Assembly: GCA_947371015.1 (NCBI GenBank)
Contig: CANBNK010000001.1
Span: forward strand, 53,099 to 117,098
From: Acetobacteraceae bacterium
Lineage (GTDB): Bacteria > Pseudomonadota > Alphaproteobacteria > Acetobacterales > Acetobacteraceae
DNA: 64,000 bases
Reading direction: 5' to 3'
Shown: piece after piece, positions 26,354 through 35,899 of the stretch
Layout: each line of letters starts with the position of its first letter
Position numbering within the stretch: position 1 is the first letter of the stretch
The notes under the pieces: model-generated
Told to the model about the DNA's origin: nothing
Database searches by the model: none
The model's input: only the letters and a program-made list of their open reading frames with translations
Translations under genes and position numbers: made by a program

Positions 26354-27894
26354 CCGCCGCGCAGCAGGGATTTGCCGGTCATCGCCGCCGGCTGCGGCAG
26401 GCCCATTAGCGCCAGCAGCGTCGGCGCCACATCGGCCAGCCGGCCATCGGCGATACCCACTGGCCCCTTGGCGCCCGCCGGCCCGCCCACCAGCATCAGC
26501 GGCACCGGGTTGGTGGTGTGGGAGGTGTGCGGACCGCCGGTCACGGGGTCCCGCATCATCTCGCAATTGCCATGGTCGGCGGTGATCAGCATGGCGCCAC
26601 CCTGGCGCTGCACCGCCGCGACAATCCGCCCGAGGCCGGTATCCACCGTCTCCACCGCCGTGATCGCCGCCGCCAGCACGCCGGTATGGCCAACCATGTC
26701 GGGGTTGGCGAAGTTCAGCACGATCAGGTCGTAGGCACCGCTGTCGATGGCATCCACCGCCTTCTGCGCCAGCTCCGGCGCCGACATTTCCGGCTGCAGG
26801 TCATAGGTCGCGACCTTCGGGCTTGGCACCATGGTGCGGTCCTCGCCCGGCAGCACCGCTTCCTCGCCGCCGTTCAGGAAGTAGGTCACGTGCGGGTATT
26901 TCTCGGTCTCCGCCATGCGCAGCTGGCGCAGCCCGGCGCGGGACACCACCTCGCCCAGCTTGTCCGCCATGGATTGCGGCGGGAACAGCGTGGCCATGAA
27001 GCCGTCCAGGAAGGTGGAATACTGCGTCAGCCCGGCGGCGGCGGCGAAGCGCACCACCTTCTTGCGCTCAAACCCGGTGAAGGCCGGGTCCAGCATGGCG
27101 CCCAGGATTTCCCGCACCCGGTCGGCACGGAAGTTGAAGCACAGCACGCCATCGCCATCCGCCATGCCCTGGTAGCCACCGATGGCGCAGGCGGGGATGA
27201 ACTCGTCGGTCTTGCCGGCCGCATGCGCTGCGGCAATGGCGGCCTGCGGGTCGGCGGCCTTCTCGCCTTCGCCCGACACCATGGCGTTGTAGGCCTCGGA
27301 GACGCGCTCCCAGCGGTTGTCGCGGTCCATCGCGAAGTAACGGCCGATGACAGTGGCGATCTTCACCCCCGGCGTGGCGCCCAGGTCGGCCTGGAAGGCG
27401 CGCATGAACTCCGGCGCGGCCTGCGGCGCGGTGTCGCGGCCATCCGTCAGGCAATGGATCGCGACGGGCACGCCGGCCGCCGCCACCGCCTTGGCCAAGG
27501 CCGCCGCGTGCTTCTGGTGGGAATGCACCCCGCCCGGCGAGAGCAAGCCGATCAGGTGGCAGGTGCCGCCGCTGGCCTTCAGCTTCTCGACGAAGGCCAC
27601 CAGCGCCGGGATCCGCGCGATCGAGCGATCCACCACGGTCGCGTCGATCCGTGGCAGGTCCTGCATCACCACCCGCCCGGCGCCGAGGTTCAGGTGGCCA
27701 ACCTCCGAATTGCCCATCTGCCCGTCGGGCAGGCCGACATCATGGCCCGAGGTATGCAGGAAGGCATGCGGGCCGCCGCCCCACAGGGCGTTGAAGGTCG
27801 GCGTCCGGGCCTGGCGCACGGCGTTGTCGCCAACCGCCTCGCGCCAGCCCCAGCCATCCAGCACCACAAGCATGACGGGTTTCGGAGCGGGCAT
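26350..27894 (-). CDS. gpmI: 2,3-bisphosphoglycerate-independent phosphoglycerate mutase
   Basis: A 514-residue Mn-dependent glycolytic/gluconeogenic enzyme that interconverts 3- and 2-phosphoglycerate. The alkaline-phosphatase-fold metal site DGWGWRE is at 13-19. The phosphorylated serine is S63 in GNSEVGHLNLG. TADHGNCE near the C-terminus supplies further metal ligands. The length is typical. It heads the envelope cluster and its stop overlaps the envC-like start, so a housekeeping enzyme drives expression of division and cell-wall genes. Confidence 0.97.
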   Translation of the reverse strand: MPAPKPVMLVVLDGWGWREAVGDNAVRQARTPTFNALWGGGPHAFLHTSGHDVGLPDGQMGNSEVGHLNLGAGRVVMQDLPRIDATVVDRSIARIPALVAFVEKLKASGGTCHLIGLLSPGGVHSHQKHAAALAKAVAAAGVPVAIHCLTDGRDTAPQAAPEFMRAFQADLGATPGVKIATVIGRYFAMDRDNRWERVSEAYNAMVSGEGEKAADPQAAIAAAHAAGKTDEFIPACAIGGYQGMADGDGVLCFNFRADRVREILGAMLDPAFTGFERKKVVRFAAAAGLTQYSTFLDGFMATLFPPQSMADKLGEVVSRAGLRQLRMAETEKYPHVTYFLNGGEEAVLPGEDRTMVPSPKVATYDLQPEMSAPELAQKAVDAIDSGAYDLIVLNFANPDMVGHTGVLAAAITAVETVDTGLGRIVAAVQRQGGAMLITADHGNCEMMRDPVTGGPHTSHTTNPVPLMLVGGPAGAKGPVGIADGRLADVAPTLLALMGLPQPAAMTGKSLLRGG

Positions 27895-27996
27895 GCGATT
27901 CGATCCTCGGGGAAAGGCGCGGCGACAGTGCCGAAGGGCTTAACGCCGCCGCCCCGCTTCCGTCCAGGCCCGCTTCCGTCCTGACCCGCCGGCGTC

Positions 27997-28818
27997 TCAG
28001 CCCCCGCTGCCGCTGGGCAGCGCCGCAATCGCGGTCGCCCCGGCATCCACCGGCACGATGGTTCCGGTCATCCAGCGGCTGTTGCCGCCGCACAGGAAGG
28101 TGACGGCGGCGCCGATATCCCAGCCGCTGCCCTCCACCTGCAGGATGCTGCGCTTGCGGCGCAGCTCCCGCTTCTCCGGCGTCATGCTGTTGGCCTGCAC
28201 CATCGGCGTATAGACCATGCCGGGGCAGACGCAGTTCACCCTGATTTTGTCCGGCGCGTGATGCACCGCCATGGCGCGGGTCATGTTCACCACCGCACCC
28301 TTGCTGGTGGGGTACAGCAGGCTGGGATGCCCGCCCTTCAGCCCCGCCACGCTGGCGATGTTGACGATGGCACCGCCTTCCCCGCCCGCCCGCATGGCCG
28401 GCACGGCGTACTTGGCCATCAGCATCATGCTGGTCACGTTCACCAGCAGGCCGTGGTTCCATTCCAGCAGATCGACCGTCTCCGCGGTGCCCTTGGGGCC
28501 GGAGATGCCGACATTGTTCACCAGCACGTCCAGCCGGCCCCAGGCGCCGGTGGCGGCGGCAACAATCGCCGCGCAATCCGCCGGCTGGGTCACGTCCGCC
28601 TTCACCACGATGGCCTGACCGCCCTCGGCTTCGATCATCGCCCGGGTGTCCTCGGCCCATTCCGCGATGGCATCCGCCAGCACCAGCCTGGCCCCGGCCC
28701 GCGCCAGCAAAATCGCGGCCGCGCGGCCATTGCCGACGCCCTCGCCGGGGCGAGAGCCGGCGCCGGTGACGATGGCGACCTTGCCCTTCAGGTCTTCGGT
28801 GATGGTGGTGATGGCCAT
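27997..28818 (-). CDS. SDR-family oxidoreductase
   Basis: A 273-residue short-chain dehydrogenase/reductase. The cofactor loop TGAGSRPGEGVGNG (about 18-31) is an unusually long variant of TGxxxGxG. NNVG is followed by the catalytic serine in NIASVAGLKGG and the YPTSK pair (Y-x-x-x-K). The acidic D after VLAD favours NAD(H). The substrate is unknown; FabG-like 3-oxo or sugar/alcohol substrates are both possible. A GAGGAAA ribosome-binding site precedes the ATG at 28818. It is 102 bp upstream of gpmI on the same strand. Confidence 0.88.
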   Translation of the reverse strand: MAITTITEDLKGKVAIVTGAGSRPGEGVGNGRAAAILLARAGARLVLADAIAEWAEDTRAMIEAEGGQAIVVKADVTQPADCAAIVAAATGAWGRLDVLVNNVGISGPKGTAETVDLLEWNHGLLVNVTSMMLMAKYAVPAMRAGGEGGAIVNIASVAGLKGGHPSLLYPTSKGAVVNMTRAMAVHHAPDKIRVNCVCPGMVYTPMVQANSMTPEKRELRRKRSILQVEGSGWDIGAAVTFLCGGNSRWMTGTIVPVDAGATAIAALPSGSGG

Positions 28819-28968
28819 TGGCGTTTCCTCGGTTGGTGTTGCCACCACGGTGGAACGCCCGGGGCGCGCCGGCAAGCCGCGCCCCGGGCGTTCCCCGCTA
28901 ACCGGCCCTTCACCGCTGATGGTGTCTGCTGCGCCTGGCATGCGGCATCCAACGGCATATCCCCGGCG

Positions 28969-29931
28969 ATGAAGCCCACCATCCTCGCCCTGCTGGCGCG
29001 GGTACCCGGCCTGCGCCTGCTGTTGCGCCAATCGCGCCGCGGCCTCGGCTTCGCCGCCCCGCCGCCCGGCGCGCCGGCGCCTCGGCAGGAGCCGGTGGCG
29101 ACGGCGCCGCCCCCGCCCGCACCGCGGCCCCGCGCCAGGCTGGACCCGCCCGACCCCGAGGAAGTGGCCCAGTTGGCCGACCAGCTATGGGGCGAGGGCT
29201 TCCTGCTGCCAGGTGGCGCCGCGGAAGCCAACCGGCTGGCCAACCTGCTGCCGCTCTCGCCCGCCACCACCCTGCTGCTGATCGGCGCCGATGCCGGCGG
29301 CGCCGCCAATGCCATCGCCGTCACGCGCGGCGCCTGGGTGGCGGCGCAGCAGGACAACCTGCTAATGGCCGAGCGCATGGCGCTGAAGCTGCGCCCGCTG
29401 GGCAAGCGCGCCACGGTCGCCACCTGGGACGCCGAGGAACCTTTCTTCCGCCATCGCTACCATCACCACGCCCTGGCGCTGGAGGCCCTGCGTCGCTGCC
29501 CCGGCGCCCGGCTGCTGCCGGCGCTCTCGGCGGCGCTGAAGCCCGGCGGCCAGCTGGTGCTGCTGGAACTGGTCAGCGGGGAGGCCAGTGGCCGCAACAC
29601 CGCTTTGCTCGGCCGCTGGGTGGAACTTGAAGGCCGCGTCGCCCCGCCCGAGGCCGCCGCGACGCTGGAGGGCGCGCTGGTCGCGGCCGGCTTCACCCTG
29701 AATGTGCGGGAGGATGTCGGCACCCGGCACTGCGCCGCCGTGATGGCTGGCTGGCTCCGCCGGGTGGAAACGCTGCGCCAGGGCAGCGGCCTGCCGCGCG
29801 GCGCCAAGGCGCTGGCCCTGGTGACGGAAGCCGAACGCTGGCTGCTGCGCCAGCGGCTGATGCAGACGGGCGCGCTGCGGCTGCTGCGCTGGCACTGCAC
29901 CCTGGGGCCAGAGCGCGGCGGCGGGCTGTAG
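28969..29931 (+). CDS. SAM-methyltransferase-like protein
   Basis: A 320-residue protein. A proline-rich N-terminal linker (about 30-60) is followed by a Rossmann-like domain: TTLLLIGADAGGAANAIA (motif I position), GAWVAAQQ (motif II position), and LLPALSAALKPGGQLVLLELV (post-motif region typical of type 11 methyltransferases). The glycine loop is atypical, so SAM binding is plausible but not assured. The C-terminal 90 residues are helical. It is divergent from the SDR gene and ends 21 bp from the convergent small gene. The substrate is unknown. Confidence 0.6.
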   Translation: MKPTILALLARVPGLRLLLRQSRRGLGFAAPPPGAPAPRQEPVATAPPPPAPRPRARLDPPDPEEVAQLADQLWGEGFLLPGGAAEANRLANLLPLSPATTLLLIGADAGGAANAIAVTRGAWVAAQQDNLLMAERMALKLRPLGKRATVATWDAEEPFFRHRYHHHALALEALRRCPGARLLPALSAALKPGGQLVLLELVSGEASGRNTALLGRWVELEGRVAPPEAAATLEGALVAAGFTLNVREDVGTRHCAAVMAGWLRRVETLRQGSGLPRGAKALALVTEAERWLLRQRLMQTGALRLLRWHCTLGPERGGGL

Positions 29932-29952
29932 CCCAGCCGGCGGCAACCAGGC

Positions 29953-30318
29953 TCACACCACCTGGACGATCCGGTAGCCGTACTCCGCCCCATCGGGCTC
30001 CTGCACCGTGATGTATTCGCCCGGCCGCAGGAAGGGCGTGGTCAGCAGCCGGCAATGCAGCGAGGGGTCGCCCGCCAGCTCCGGCCGACGGTCGAAATGC
30101 ATGGACCAGCCGGACTCCTGGTCGTGCTGCACCGTACCGGGGCGCGGGTCCACGCCCGGCCAGCAACGCAGAACCGGCCAAGGCGCGGGGTCGGCGTACC
30201 ACAGCTCCGCATTCAGCCGGCTGGTCGGGTCCAGCCGCAGCGACAACTCATAGCGGTGCGCCGCGCTGCCTTGGGGAAACCCCGGGCCCGAGACCAGCAC
30301 CATTGAAACCTTCCGCAT
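29953..30318 (-). CDS. Hypothetical protein, 121 residues
   Basis: A soluble beta-rich protein of unknown function. It contains YELSLRLDPTSRLNAELWYADPAPWPVLR in two parts and a C-terminal half rich in aromatic and Arg residues, LLTTPFLRPGEYITVQEPDG, which suggests a small barrel or sandwich. There is no signal peptide or transmembrane helix. A strong GGGAGGGG site precedes the ATG at 30318, and the longer upstream frame is not protein-like. It lies alone between the methyltransferase-like gene and kup. Confidence 0.6.
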   Translation of the reverse strand: MRKVSMVLVSGPGFPQGSAAHRYELSLRLDPTSRLNAELWYADPAPWPVLRCWPGVDPRPGTVQHDQESGWSMHFDRRPELAGDPSLHCRLLTTPFLRPGEYITVQEPDGAEYGYRIVQVV

Positions 30319-30504
30319 GTCAGCCCCTCCCGGCACTCGGTTGGTGTCCTGCCCGCGATAGTGCCCGCGGCCGGTCACGCTGGCCGCAGGCCCCCGGAGC
30401 AAACCCCGCCCGGCGGGCTTCGACCAGGAGCGTAATCCACTCGCCCGGACGACAGCCCGAGGCCGTTGCTGTCGATAACACCAGCCGGCAACGGCACCGA
30501 GCCC

Positions 30505-32457
30505 TCAGATTGCCACCCGCACGCCCAGTTCCACCACCCGGTCCGACGGGATCCGGAAGAACTCCGTAGCCGGCACCGCGTTCCTGCTCATCAGCGTGAA
30601 AACCCATTGCCGCCAGCGCGACATCTTCGGCACCACGGCGGCGACCACCGTCTCCCGCCCCAGGAAGTAGCTAGCCTGCATCTGCTCGAACTCCACCCCG
30701 GCTTCCCGCAAGCTTTCCAGCTCCCTCGGGATGTGCGGGCTCTCGTGGAAGCCGTACCGCAGGATAACGCGGTGAATGCCCGGCGCCAGTTCGCTCACCT
30801 CGCGCCGGCGCTCGGCTGAGACCTCGGGGATGTCCTCGGTCAGCACGGTCACGAACAGCACGCGCTCATGCAGCACCTTGTTGTGCTTCAGGTTGTGCAG
30901 CAGCGCGCCGGGCACGTAGTCGGCCTGGCCGGTCATGAACACCGCGATGCCCGGCACCCGGATGGTGCGCGACTGCGGCAGCCGGGCCAGGAAGGACTTC
31001 AGCGGCAGGCTGTCCTGGCGGAAGCGGGCGAACAGCAGGGCGCGGCCGCGATTCCAGGTGCTCATCAGCCCGAACATGACGGCGCCCAGTACCAGCGGCA
31101 CCCAGCCACCCTCCGGGATCTTCAAAAGATTGGAGGCAAAGAAAGCGAAGTCCAGCAGGAACAGCGGTACGAATACCCCGAGCACCAGCGGCAGCGACCA
31201 CTTGAACTGCACCCGGAACACCAGAATGGCGAGCAGCGTCGTACAGACGAAGGTGCCCGTCACCGCGATGCCATAGGCCGCGGCGAGCGCGTCCGAGGTA
31301 TGGAAGGCCAGCACCAGCACCAGCACGCCGGCCAGCAGGGCGAAGTTGATCTGCGGCAAGTAGATCTGGCCTTCCTCGGTCTCGCTGGTGTGCTTGACCA
31401 CCAGGCGGGGCAGGAAGCCCAGCTGCACGCATTGCCGCGCGATGGAATAGGCGCCGGAGATCATCGATTGGCTGGCGATGACGGTCGCGGCGGTGGCCAA
31501 TACCACCAGCGGCAGGCGCAGCCATTCGGGCGCCAGCAGGAAGAACGGGTTTTCCAGCGCCGCCGGGTTGGACAGCAGCAGGGCCCCCTGGCCGAGGTAG
31601 TTCAGCGCCAGGGCCGGCAATACGAAGAACAGCCAGGCCAGTTCGATCGGACGGCGGCCGAAATGGCCCATATCGGCATACAGCGCCTCCGCACCCGTCA
31701 CCGCCAGCACCACCGAGCCGAAGGCGATGAAGGCGGCCATCCGGTATTCCAGGCAGAAGACGATGGCATGGTGCGGCGAGATGGCCGCCAGCACGCCCGG
31801 TTCCTGGATGACTTCGATCAGGCCCAGAATGCCCAGGCTGGCGAACCAGAGCATCATCACCGGGCCGAAGATGGCGCCGATGCTGCCGGTGCCGCGGTAC
31901 TGCACCACGAAAAGCCCGACCAGCACCACGACCGCACCGGGGATGATCACCGCCTCGAACTGCGGTGAGATGATCTTCAGACCCTCCATCGCCGACAGCA
32001 CCGAGATGGCCGGGGTGATGGTGCCATCGGCGAAGAACAGGCAGGCACCGACAATGCCGATCACGGCGACGACCCAACGGCTGCGTTCGGTGTGGACGCA
32101 GCGTTGCGCCAAGGCCATCAGCGCCAGGATGCCGCCTTCGCCCCGGTTGTCCGCCCGAAGCACGAAGAAGACGTATTTCACCGTCACGGTCAGGATCAGT
32201 GCCCAGACGATGAGCGAGAGGATGCCGAGGATTTCCCAGCGCTCGACACCATCGGCGGAGAAATGCAGCAGGGCCGCGCGCAGGGCATAGAGCGGGCTGG
32301 TGCCGATATCCCCATAGACCACCCCAAGCACGCCAAGCAGCGCCGCGGAGGTCAGGGGACGAACCTTGCCATGCGGCAGGTCAGCTTCAGGATTGCTCAA
32401 GGGTTGCTCCGAACGGAACCCGGCGGCCGGAGCGATATGCTCCGGGCCGATGGGCAC
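30505..32457 (-). CDS. kup: Potassium uptake protein Kup
   Basis: A 650-residue KUP/HAK/KT K+ symporter of the inner membrane. About twelve transmembrane helices occupy residues 35-460. The hallmark [15 protein letters not shown] lies at about 45-60 and [20 protein letters not shown] in helix 3-4. A cytoplasmic C-terminal domain follows. The length fits the family. A 182-bp gap separates its start from the end of aapP; that gap holds one copy of the 83-bp dispersed repeat. Confidence 0.96.
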   Translation of the reverse strand: MPIGPEHIAPAAGFRSEQPLSNPEADLPHGKVRPLTSAALLGVLGVVYGDIGTSPLYALRAALLHFSADGVERWEILGILSLIVWALILTVTVKYVFFVLRADNRGEGGILALMALAQRCVHTERSRWVVAVIGIVGACLFFADGTITPAISVLSAMEGLKIISPQFEAVIIPGAVVVLVGLFVVQYRGTGSIGAIFGPVMMLWFASLGILGLIEVIQEPGVLAAISPHHAIVFCLEYRMAAFIAFGSVVLAVTGAEALYADMGHFGRRPIELAWLFFVLPALALNYLGQGALLLSNPAALENPFFLLAPEWLRLPLVVLATAATVIASQSMISGAYSIARQCVQLGFLPRLVVKHTSETEEGQIYLPQINFALLAGVLVLVLAFHTSDALAAAYGIAVTGTFVCTTLLAILVFRVQFKWSLPLVLGVFVPLFLLDFAFFASNLLKIPEGGWVPLVLGAVMFGLMSTWNRGRALLFARFRQDSLPLKSFLARLPQSRTIRVPGIAVFMTGQADYVPGALLHNLKHNKVLHERVLFVTVLTEDIPEVSAERRREVSELAPGIHRVILRYGFHESPHIPRELESLREAGVEFEQMQASYFLGRETVVAAVVPKMSRWRQWVFTLMSRNAVPATEFFRIPSDRVVELGVRVAI

Positions 32458-32540
32458 CTGTGCGGCGCGGAGGCATAATCCCGCCGCATTTTGGACGCAA
32501 GCGCAACATGAAGGCGGCCGCCGGGGCGCCTCGCCGGGCC

Positions 32541-32577
32541 GGAGCGTGATCGCTTCCGGCTGAAGCGCTCACACTCC
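32541..32577. repeat. 16-bp-arm hairpin at the edge of repeat copy 1
   Basis: GGAGCGTGATCGCTTC (32541-32556) and GAAGCGCTCACACTCC (32562-32577) pair at 14 of 16 positions around a 5-base loop. The right arm is the start of the dispersed repeat; the left arm lies outside it and is not present at copy 2. Confidence 0.6.
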
Positions 32578-32642
32578 AGCCTTGTTGCTGGAGAGACTGA
32601 TTCACGGCTTACGGCGATTTCGCCTAAGCCGATCAGGCTCTA
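32560..32642 (-). repeat. 83-bp dispersed intergenic repeat, copy 1
   Basis: 71 of 83 bases are identical, without gaps, to 48979-49061. It contains a stem-loop at 32605-32631 (CGGCTTA, bulged C, GGCG, ATTT loop, CGCC, TAAGCCG). Its last three bases (CTA on plus) are the TAG stop codon of aapP. A second inverted repeat, CTCCAG / CTGGAG, is intact only in this copy. Minus is given as the strand because both copies begin at a minus-strand stop codon. Nature unknown: 3' UTR RNA element or small mobile palindromic repeat. Confidence 0.8.
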
Positions 32643-33425
32643 ATGCCCCCGCAGGATCTGGCTGAGGAACAGCTTCAGCCGGTCGGTGCGGGGGTTCTCG
32701 AACACCTCGTTGGGTGGGCCCTGCTCGACGATCTCGCCGCGGTCCATGAACACCACGCGGTCCGCCACCTGCCGGGCGAAGCCCATCTCATGCGTCACGC
32801 ACACCATCGTCATGCCGGTTTCGGCCAGCCCGACCATGGTCTCCAGCACTTCCTTGATCATCTCGGGGTCGAGCGCGCTGGTCGGCTCGTCGAACAGCAT
32901 GATCTTCGGCTTCATGCACAGCGCGCGGGCAATGGCGACACGCTGCTGCTGGCCGCCGGAGAGCTGGCCCGGGTACTTCTTCGCCTGCTCCGGGATTTTT
33001 ACGCGCTCCAGGTATTCCATGGCCAGCGCCTCGGCTTCCGCTTTCGGCATGTGGCGCACCCAGATCGGCGCCAGGGTGCAGTTCTCCAGGATCGTCAGGT
33101 GCGGGAACAGGTTGAAGCTCTGGAACACCATGCCGACCTCCCGCCGGATGGCATCCAGCGCGCGCAGGTCGTCCGACAGCTCGATGCCATCGACCTTGAT
33201 CGTGCCTTCCTGGTGCGTCTCCAGCCGGTTGATGCAGCGGATCAGCGTCGATTTTCCCGAGCCGGAGGGGCCGCAGACCACCAGGCGTTCGCCCAGCGCC
33301 ACGTTCAGCGTGACGTCGCGCAGCACATGCAGCGCGCCGTACCACTTGTTGACCTTGTCCAGCATGATCGCGGGCGGAGCATCCGCGCGGGCGGCAGAGG
33401 CGACGGCTTCCATGGATGTGCTCAT
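32640..33425 (-). CDS. aapP: General amino-acid ABC transporter, ATP-binding protein
   Basis: A 261-residue polar-amino-acid ATPase (GlnQ/AapP class). Walker A is GPSGSGKST, the signature LSGGQQQR and Walker [15 protein letters not shown], all intact. It powers uptake through AapQ/AapM at the inner membrane. The ATG at 33425 follows AGGAGAGTG; a GTG one codon earlier touches the ribosome-binding site. It begins 9 bp after aapM. Its TAG stop is the end of repeat copy 1. Specificity for broad L-amino acids is inferred from the full aapJQMP set. Confidence 0.95.
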   Translation of the reverse strand: MSTSMEAVASAARADAPPAIMLDKVNKWYGALHVLRDVTLNVALGERLVVCGPSGSGKSTLIRCINRLETHQEGTIKVDGIELSDDLRALDAIRREVGMVFQSFNLFPHLTILENCTLAPIWVRHMPKAEAEALAMEYLERVKIPEQAKKYPGQLSGGQQQRVAIARALCMKPKIMLFDEPTSALDPEMIKEVLETMVGLAETGMTMVCVTHEMGFARQVADRVVFMDRGEIVEQGPPNEVFENPRTDRLKLFLSQILRGH

Positions 33426-33434
33426 CACTCTCTC

Positions 33435-34544
33435 CTAGCGCACGCGGTGTTGGTTGAGTTCGGCTTCGAGGTTCTGGCTGTAGCGCGACATGGCGAAACA
33501 GAAGCAGAAGTAGATAAAGCCGACGGTCAGATAGACCTCGATCCCGAAGCCCTGCCAGGCCGGTTCGATGATGGCGGTCTTGCCCGCGGTCAGCAGGTCG
33601 AAGATGCCGATGATCAGCACCAGCGAGGTGTCCTTGAAGAAGCCGATGAAGGTATTCACCAGCGGCGGAATCACCAGGCGCAGCGCCTGCGGCAGGATGA
33701 TGAAGCCGGTCTTTTTCCAGTAGGAAAGCCCCAGCGCATCGGCTGCCTCATACTGGCCGCGCGGCAGGGACTGCAGGCCGCCACGGACGACCTCCGCGAG
33801 ATAGGCGCCGGCAAAAAGTATGATGGCGATCTGGGCGCGCAGCAGCTTGTCGATGTTCATGCCTTCCGGCAGGAACAGCGGGAACATCACGCTGGCCATG
33901 AACAGCAGGCTGATCAGCGGCACGCCGCGGATCAACTCCACATAGATGACGCACAGCGCCTTGATCGCCGGCAGCTTCGAGCGCCGGCCGAGAGCCACCA
34001 GGATGGAAAGCGGGAAGGCGAAGGCCAGGCCGAAGGTGGCCAGGATCAGGGTGATGACCAGCCCGCCCCAGCGTTCCTGCGGCACGTAGTTAAGGCCCAG
34101 CACGCCACCCCACATCAGCACGCCGATGGTCGTCAGCGCGCCGATCCAGATCAGCCCGAGTTCCTTGCGCCAGAACCTTCGCATAGCCGAGACGATGAAC
34201 AGCCCGATGAAGACCAGGATGCTGAGGAAGGCGCGCCACTGTTCTTCGTAGGGGTAGGTGCCGAACAGGATGAAGCGGTGCTTTTCGGTGATCACCGCCC
34301 AGCAGGCGCCGGTGCCCTTCAGGTCCCGGCAGGCCTGGGTCTGGTTGTTCGGTACCGACCACACGGCATTGATCACGCCCCATTCGATGAAGCCCAGCGT
34401 CCACTTCACGATGAGGAACAGCAGCACCAGGCTGAACAGGCCGGAGAACCAGCCGGAGAACAGGTTGGTGCGGACCCAGGCGATCGGCCCGACCAGGGTG
34501 ATGGGCGCGCTGCGGGCGGCGGTGGGGATGGCGGCTTCACTCAT
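33435..34544 (-). CDS. aapM: General amino-acid ABC transporter permease AapM
   Basis: A 369-residue inner-membrane permease of the His/Glu/Gln family. It has an N-terminal helix, a long periplasmic insertion (the [21 protein letters not shown] region with two cysteines, about 65-85) and further helices. The EAA-type loop [26 protein letters not shown] lies at about 275-300, where it contacts the ATPase. It forms a heterodimer with AapQ. The start follows an 86-bp gap that carries a duplicate of the aapQ 3' end. Confidence 0.94.
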   Translation of the reverse strand: MSEAAIPTAARSAPITLVGPIAWVRTNLFSGWFSGLFSLVLLFLIVKWTLGFIEWGVINAVWSVPNNQTQACRDLKGTGACWAVITEKHRFILFGTYPYEEQWRAFLSILVFIGLFIVSAMRRFWRKELGLIWIGALTTIGVLMWGGVLGLNYVPQERWGGLVITLILATFGLAFAFPLSILVALGRRSKLPAIKALCVIYVELIRGVPLISLLFMASVMFPLFLPEGMNIDKLLRAQIAIILFAGAYLAEVVRGGLQSLPRGQYEAADALGLSYWKKTGFIILPQALRLVIPPLVNTFIGFFKDTSLVLIIGIFDLLTAGKTAIIEPAWQGFGIEVYLTVGFIYFCFCFAMSRYSQNLEAELNQHRVR

Positions 34545-34547
34545 GGC

Positions 34548-34657
34548 TCAGCGCTCCACCAGCGCGATGCGCGCCGCATAGCTGGGCCTGGGGCCAGCGA
34601 AGCCAAGGGAAAACAAGGCGCGCATCGGGCTCACCTCTCCACCAGCGCGATGCGCGC
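34548..34657 (-). repeat. Duplicated 3' end of aapQ in the aapQ-aapM gap
   Basis: A 21-bp sequence is repeated exactly at 34554-34574 and 34637-34657. The second copy encodes the last codons of aapQ (ARIALVE...). The first lies at the end of a 25-codon frame (ATG at 34625, stop 34548-34550) ending YAARIALVER. The frame looks like a duplication scar more than a gene. Confidence 0.7.
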
Positions 34658-35833
34658 ATTGTACCAGTTCATGAAGCCGCTGATCGACAAGCTGATGGTC
34701 AGGTACACCAGCATGATGATGGCGATGCCCTCGATCGCCTGGCCGGTCTGGTTCAGCGTCGTGTTGGCGATGCTGACGATGTCCTGGTAGCCGATGGCCA
34801 CCGCCAGCGAGCTGTTCTTGGTGATGTTGAGGTACTGGCTGGTCATCGGCGGCACGATCACGCGCAGCGCCTGGGGCAGCACCACCAGCCGCAGCACCGC
34901 GCCGGGCCGCAGGCCCAGCGCCTGTGCCGCTTCCCGCTGGCCATTGGGGACCGCCTGGATGCCGGCGCGGACGATCTCGGCAACGAAGCCAGCGGTGTAC
35001 ATCACCAGCCCGGCCAACAACGCAAAATATTCCGGCGACAGCGTCAGCCCGCCCTGAAAGTTGAAGCCCCGCAGCGCGGGGATATCCGGCGTGAAGGGAG
35101 CGCCCAGGGCGGCCCAGGCCGCCAGCGGCACCGCCACCAGGGCCACCAGTGCCACCGGCCAGGTATGGCGCGGCACGCCATCGGTAATCTGCTTGGCCAC
35201 GGCCTGGCGGCGATAGAGGAAGGTCACCACAAGGCCGACCACGAAGGCCAGCAGCGCCAGCGAATGCGCGCCTTCCCACTCAATCCACGGCAGCTTCAGC
35301 CCGCGGTTGGACAGGAACACGCCCTCCGCCGGGTGCATCGCCTGGCGCGGCCCGGGCAGGCCCTGCAAAATCGCGTACCAGAACAGCAGTTGCAGCAGCA
35401 GCGGCAGGTCGCGGATCACTTCCACATAGGTGGCCGAGAGCGTCCGCAGCACCCAGTTCTTCGACAGCCGGGCAATGCCGATCAGCGTGCCGAAGATGGT
35501 CGCCAGGATGATGCCAACCACCGCCACCTTCAGCGTGTTCAGCAGCCCGACGATCAGCGCGCGCAGGTAGGTATTGGTCGGGTTGTAGTCGATGATGCTT
35601 TCGGCAATCGGCAGCCCGGCCTCGCGGTTCAGGAAGCCGAAGCCGGTGGCGATCCGCCGGACTTCCAGGTTGTGGACCGTGTTGGACCACAGCCACCAGA
35701 CGATGCTGACGACGATGCCGACGACCACCACCTGCCAGAAGATGCCGCGGATGCGTTCATCCGCCCAACTTAGCTTGATCGGCCGCTTGGGCGGTGCCCG
35801 CAGGCTGCGGGGGTCGATGCTGGTCTGGGACAT
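34631..35833 (-). CDS. aapQ: General amino-acid ABC transporter permease AapQ
   Basis: A 400-residue inner-membrane permease. The first helix is VVVVGIVVSIVWWLWS (about 33-50). The periplasmic NTYLRALIVGLLNTLKVAVVG region opens the conserved binding-protein-dependent transport domain, which is split by an insertion. The EAA loop QREAAQALGLRPGAVLRLVVLPQALR lies near 305-330. The ATG at 35833 was chosen; the frame is open 20 codons further up but lacks a ribosome-binding site there. It follows aapJ by 66 bp. Confidence 0.94.
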   Translation of the reverse strand: MSQTSIDPRSLRAPPKRPIKLSWADERIRGIFWQVVVVGIVVSIVWWLWSNTVHNLEVRRIATGFGFLNREAGLPIAESIIDYNPTNTYLRALIVGLLNTLKVAVVGIILATIFGTLIGIARLSKNWVLRTLSATYVEVIRDLPLLLQLLFWYAILQGLPGPRQAMHPAEGVFLSNRGLKLPWIEWEGAHSLALLAFVVGLVVTFLYRRQAVAKQITDGVPRHTWPVALVALVAVPLAAWAALGAPFTPDIPALRGFNFQGGLTLSPEYFALLAGLVMYTAGFVAEIVRAGIQAVPNGQREAAQALGLRPGAVLRLVVLPQALRVIVPPMTSQYLNITKNSSLAVAIGYQDIVSIANTTLNQTGQAIEGIAIIMLVYLTISLSISGFMNWYNARIALVER

Positions 35834-35899
35834 TCCCGGGTAACCCCCGTCAGGCGAAAAGATGGCCGGGGCACCGCGCCCCGGCCGGCTCACAAAAAC

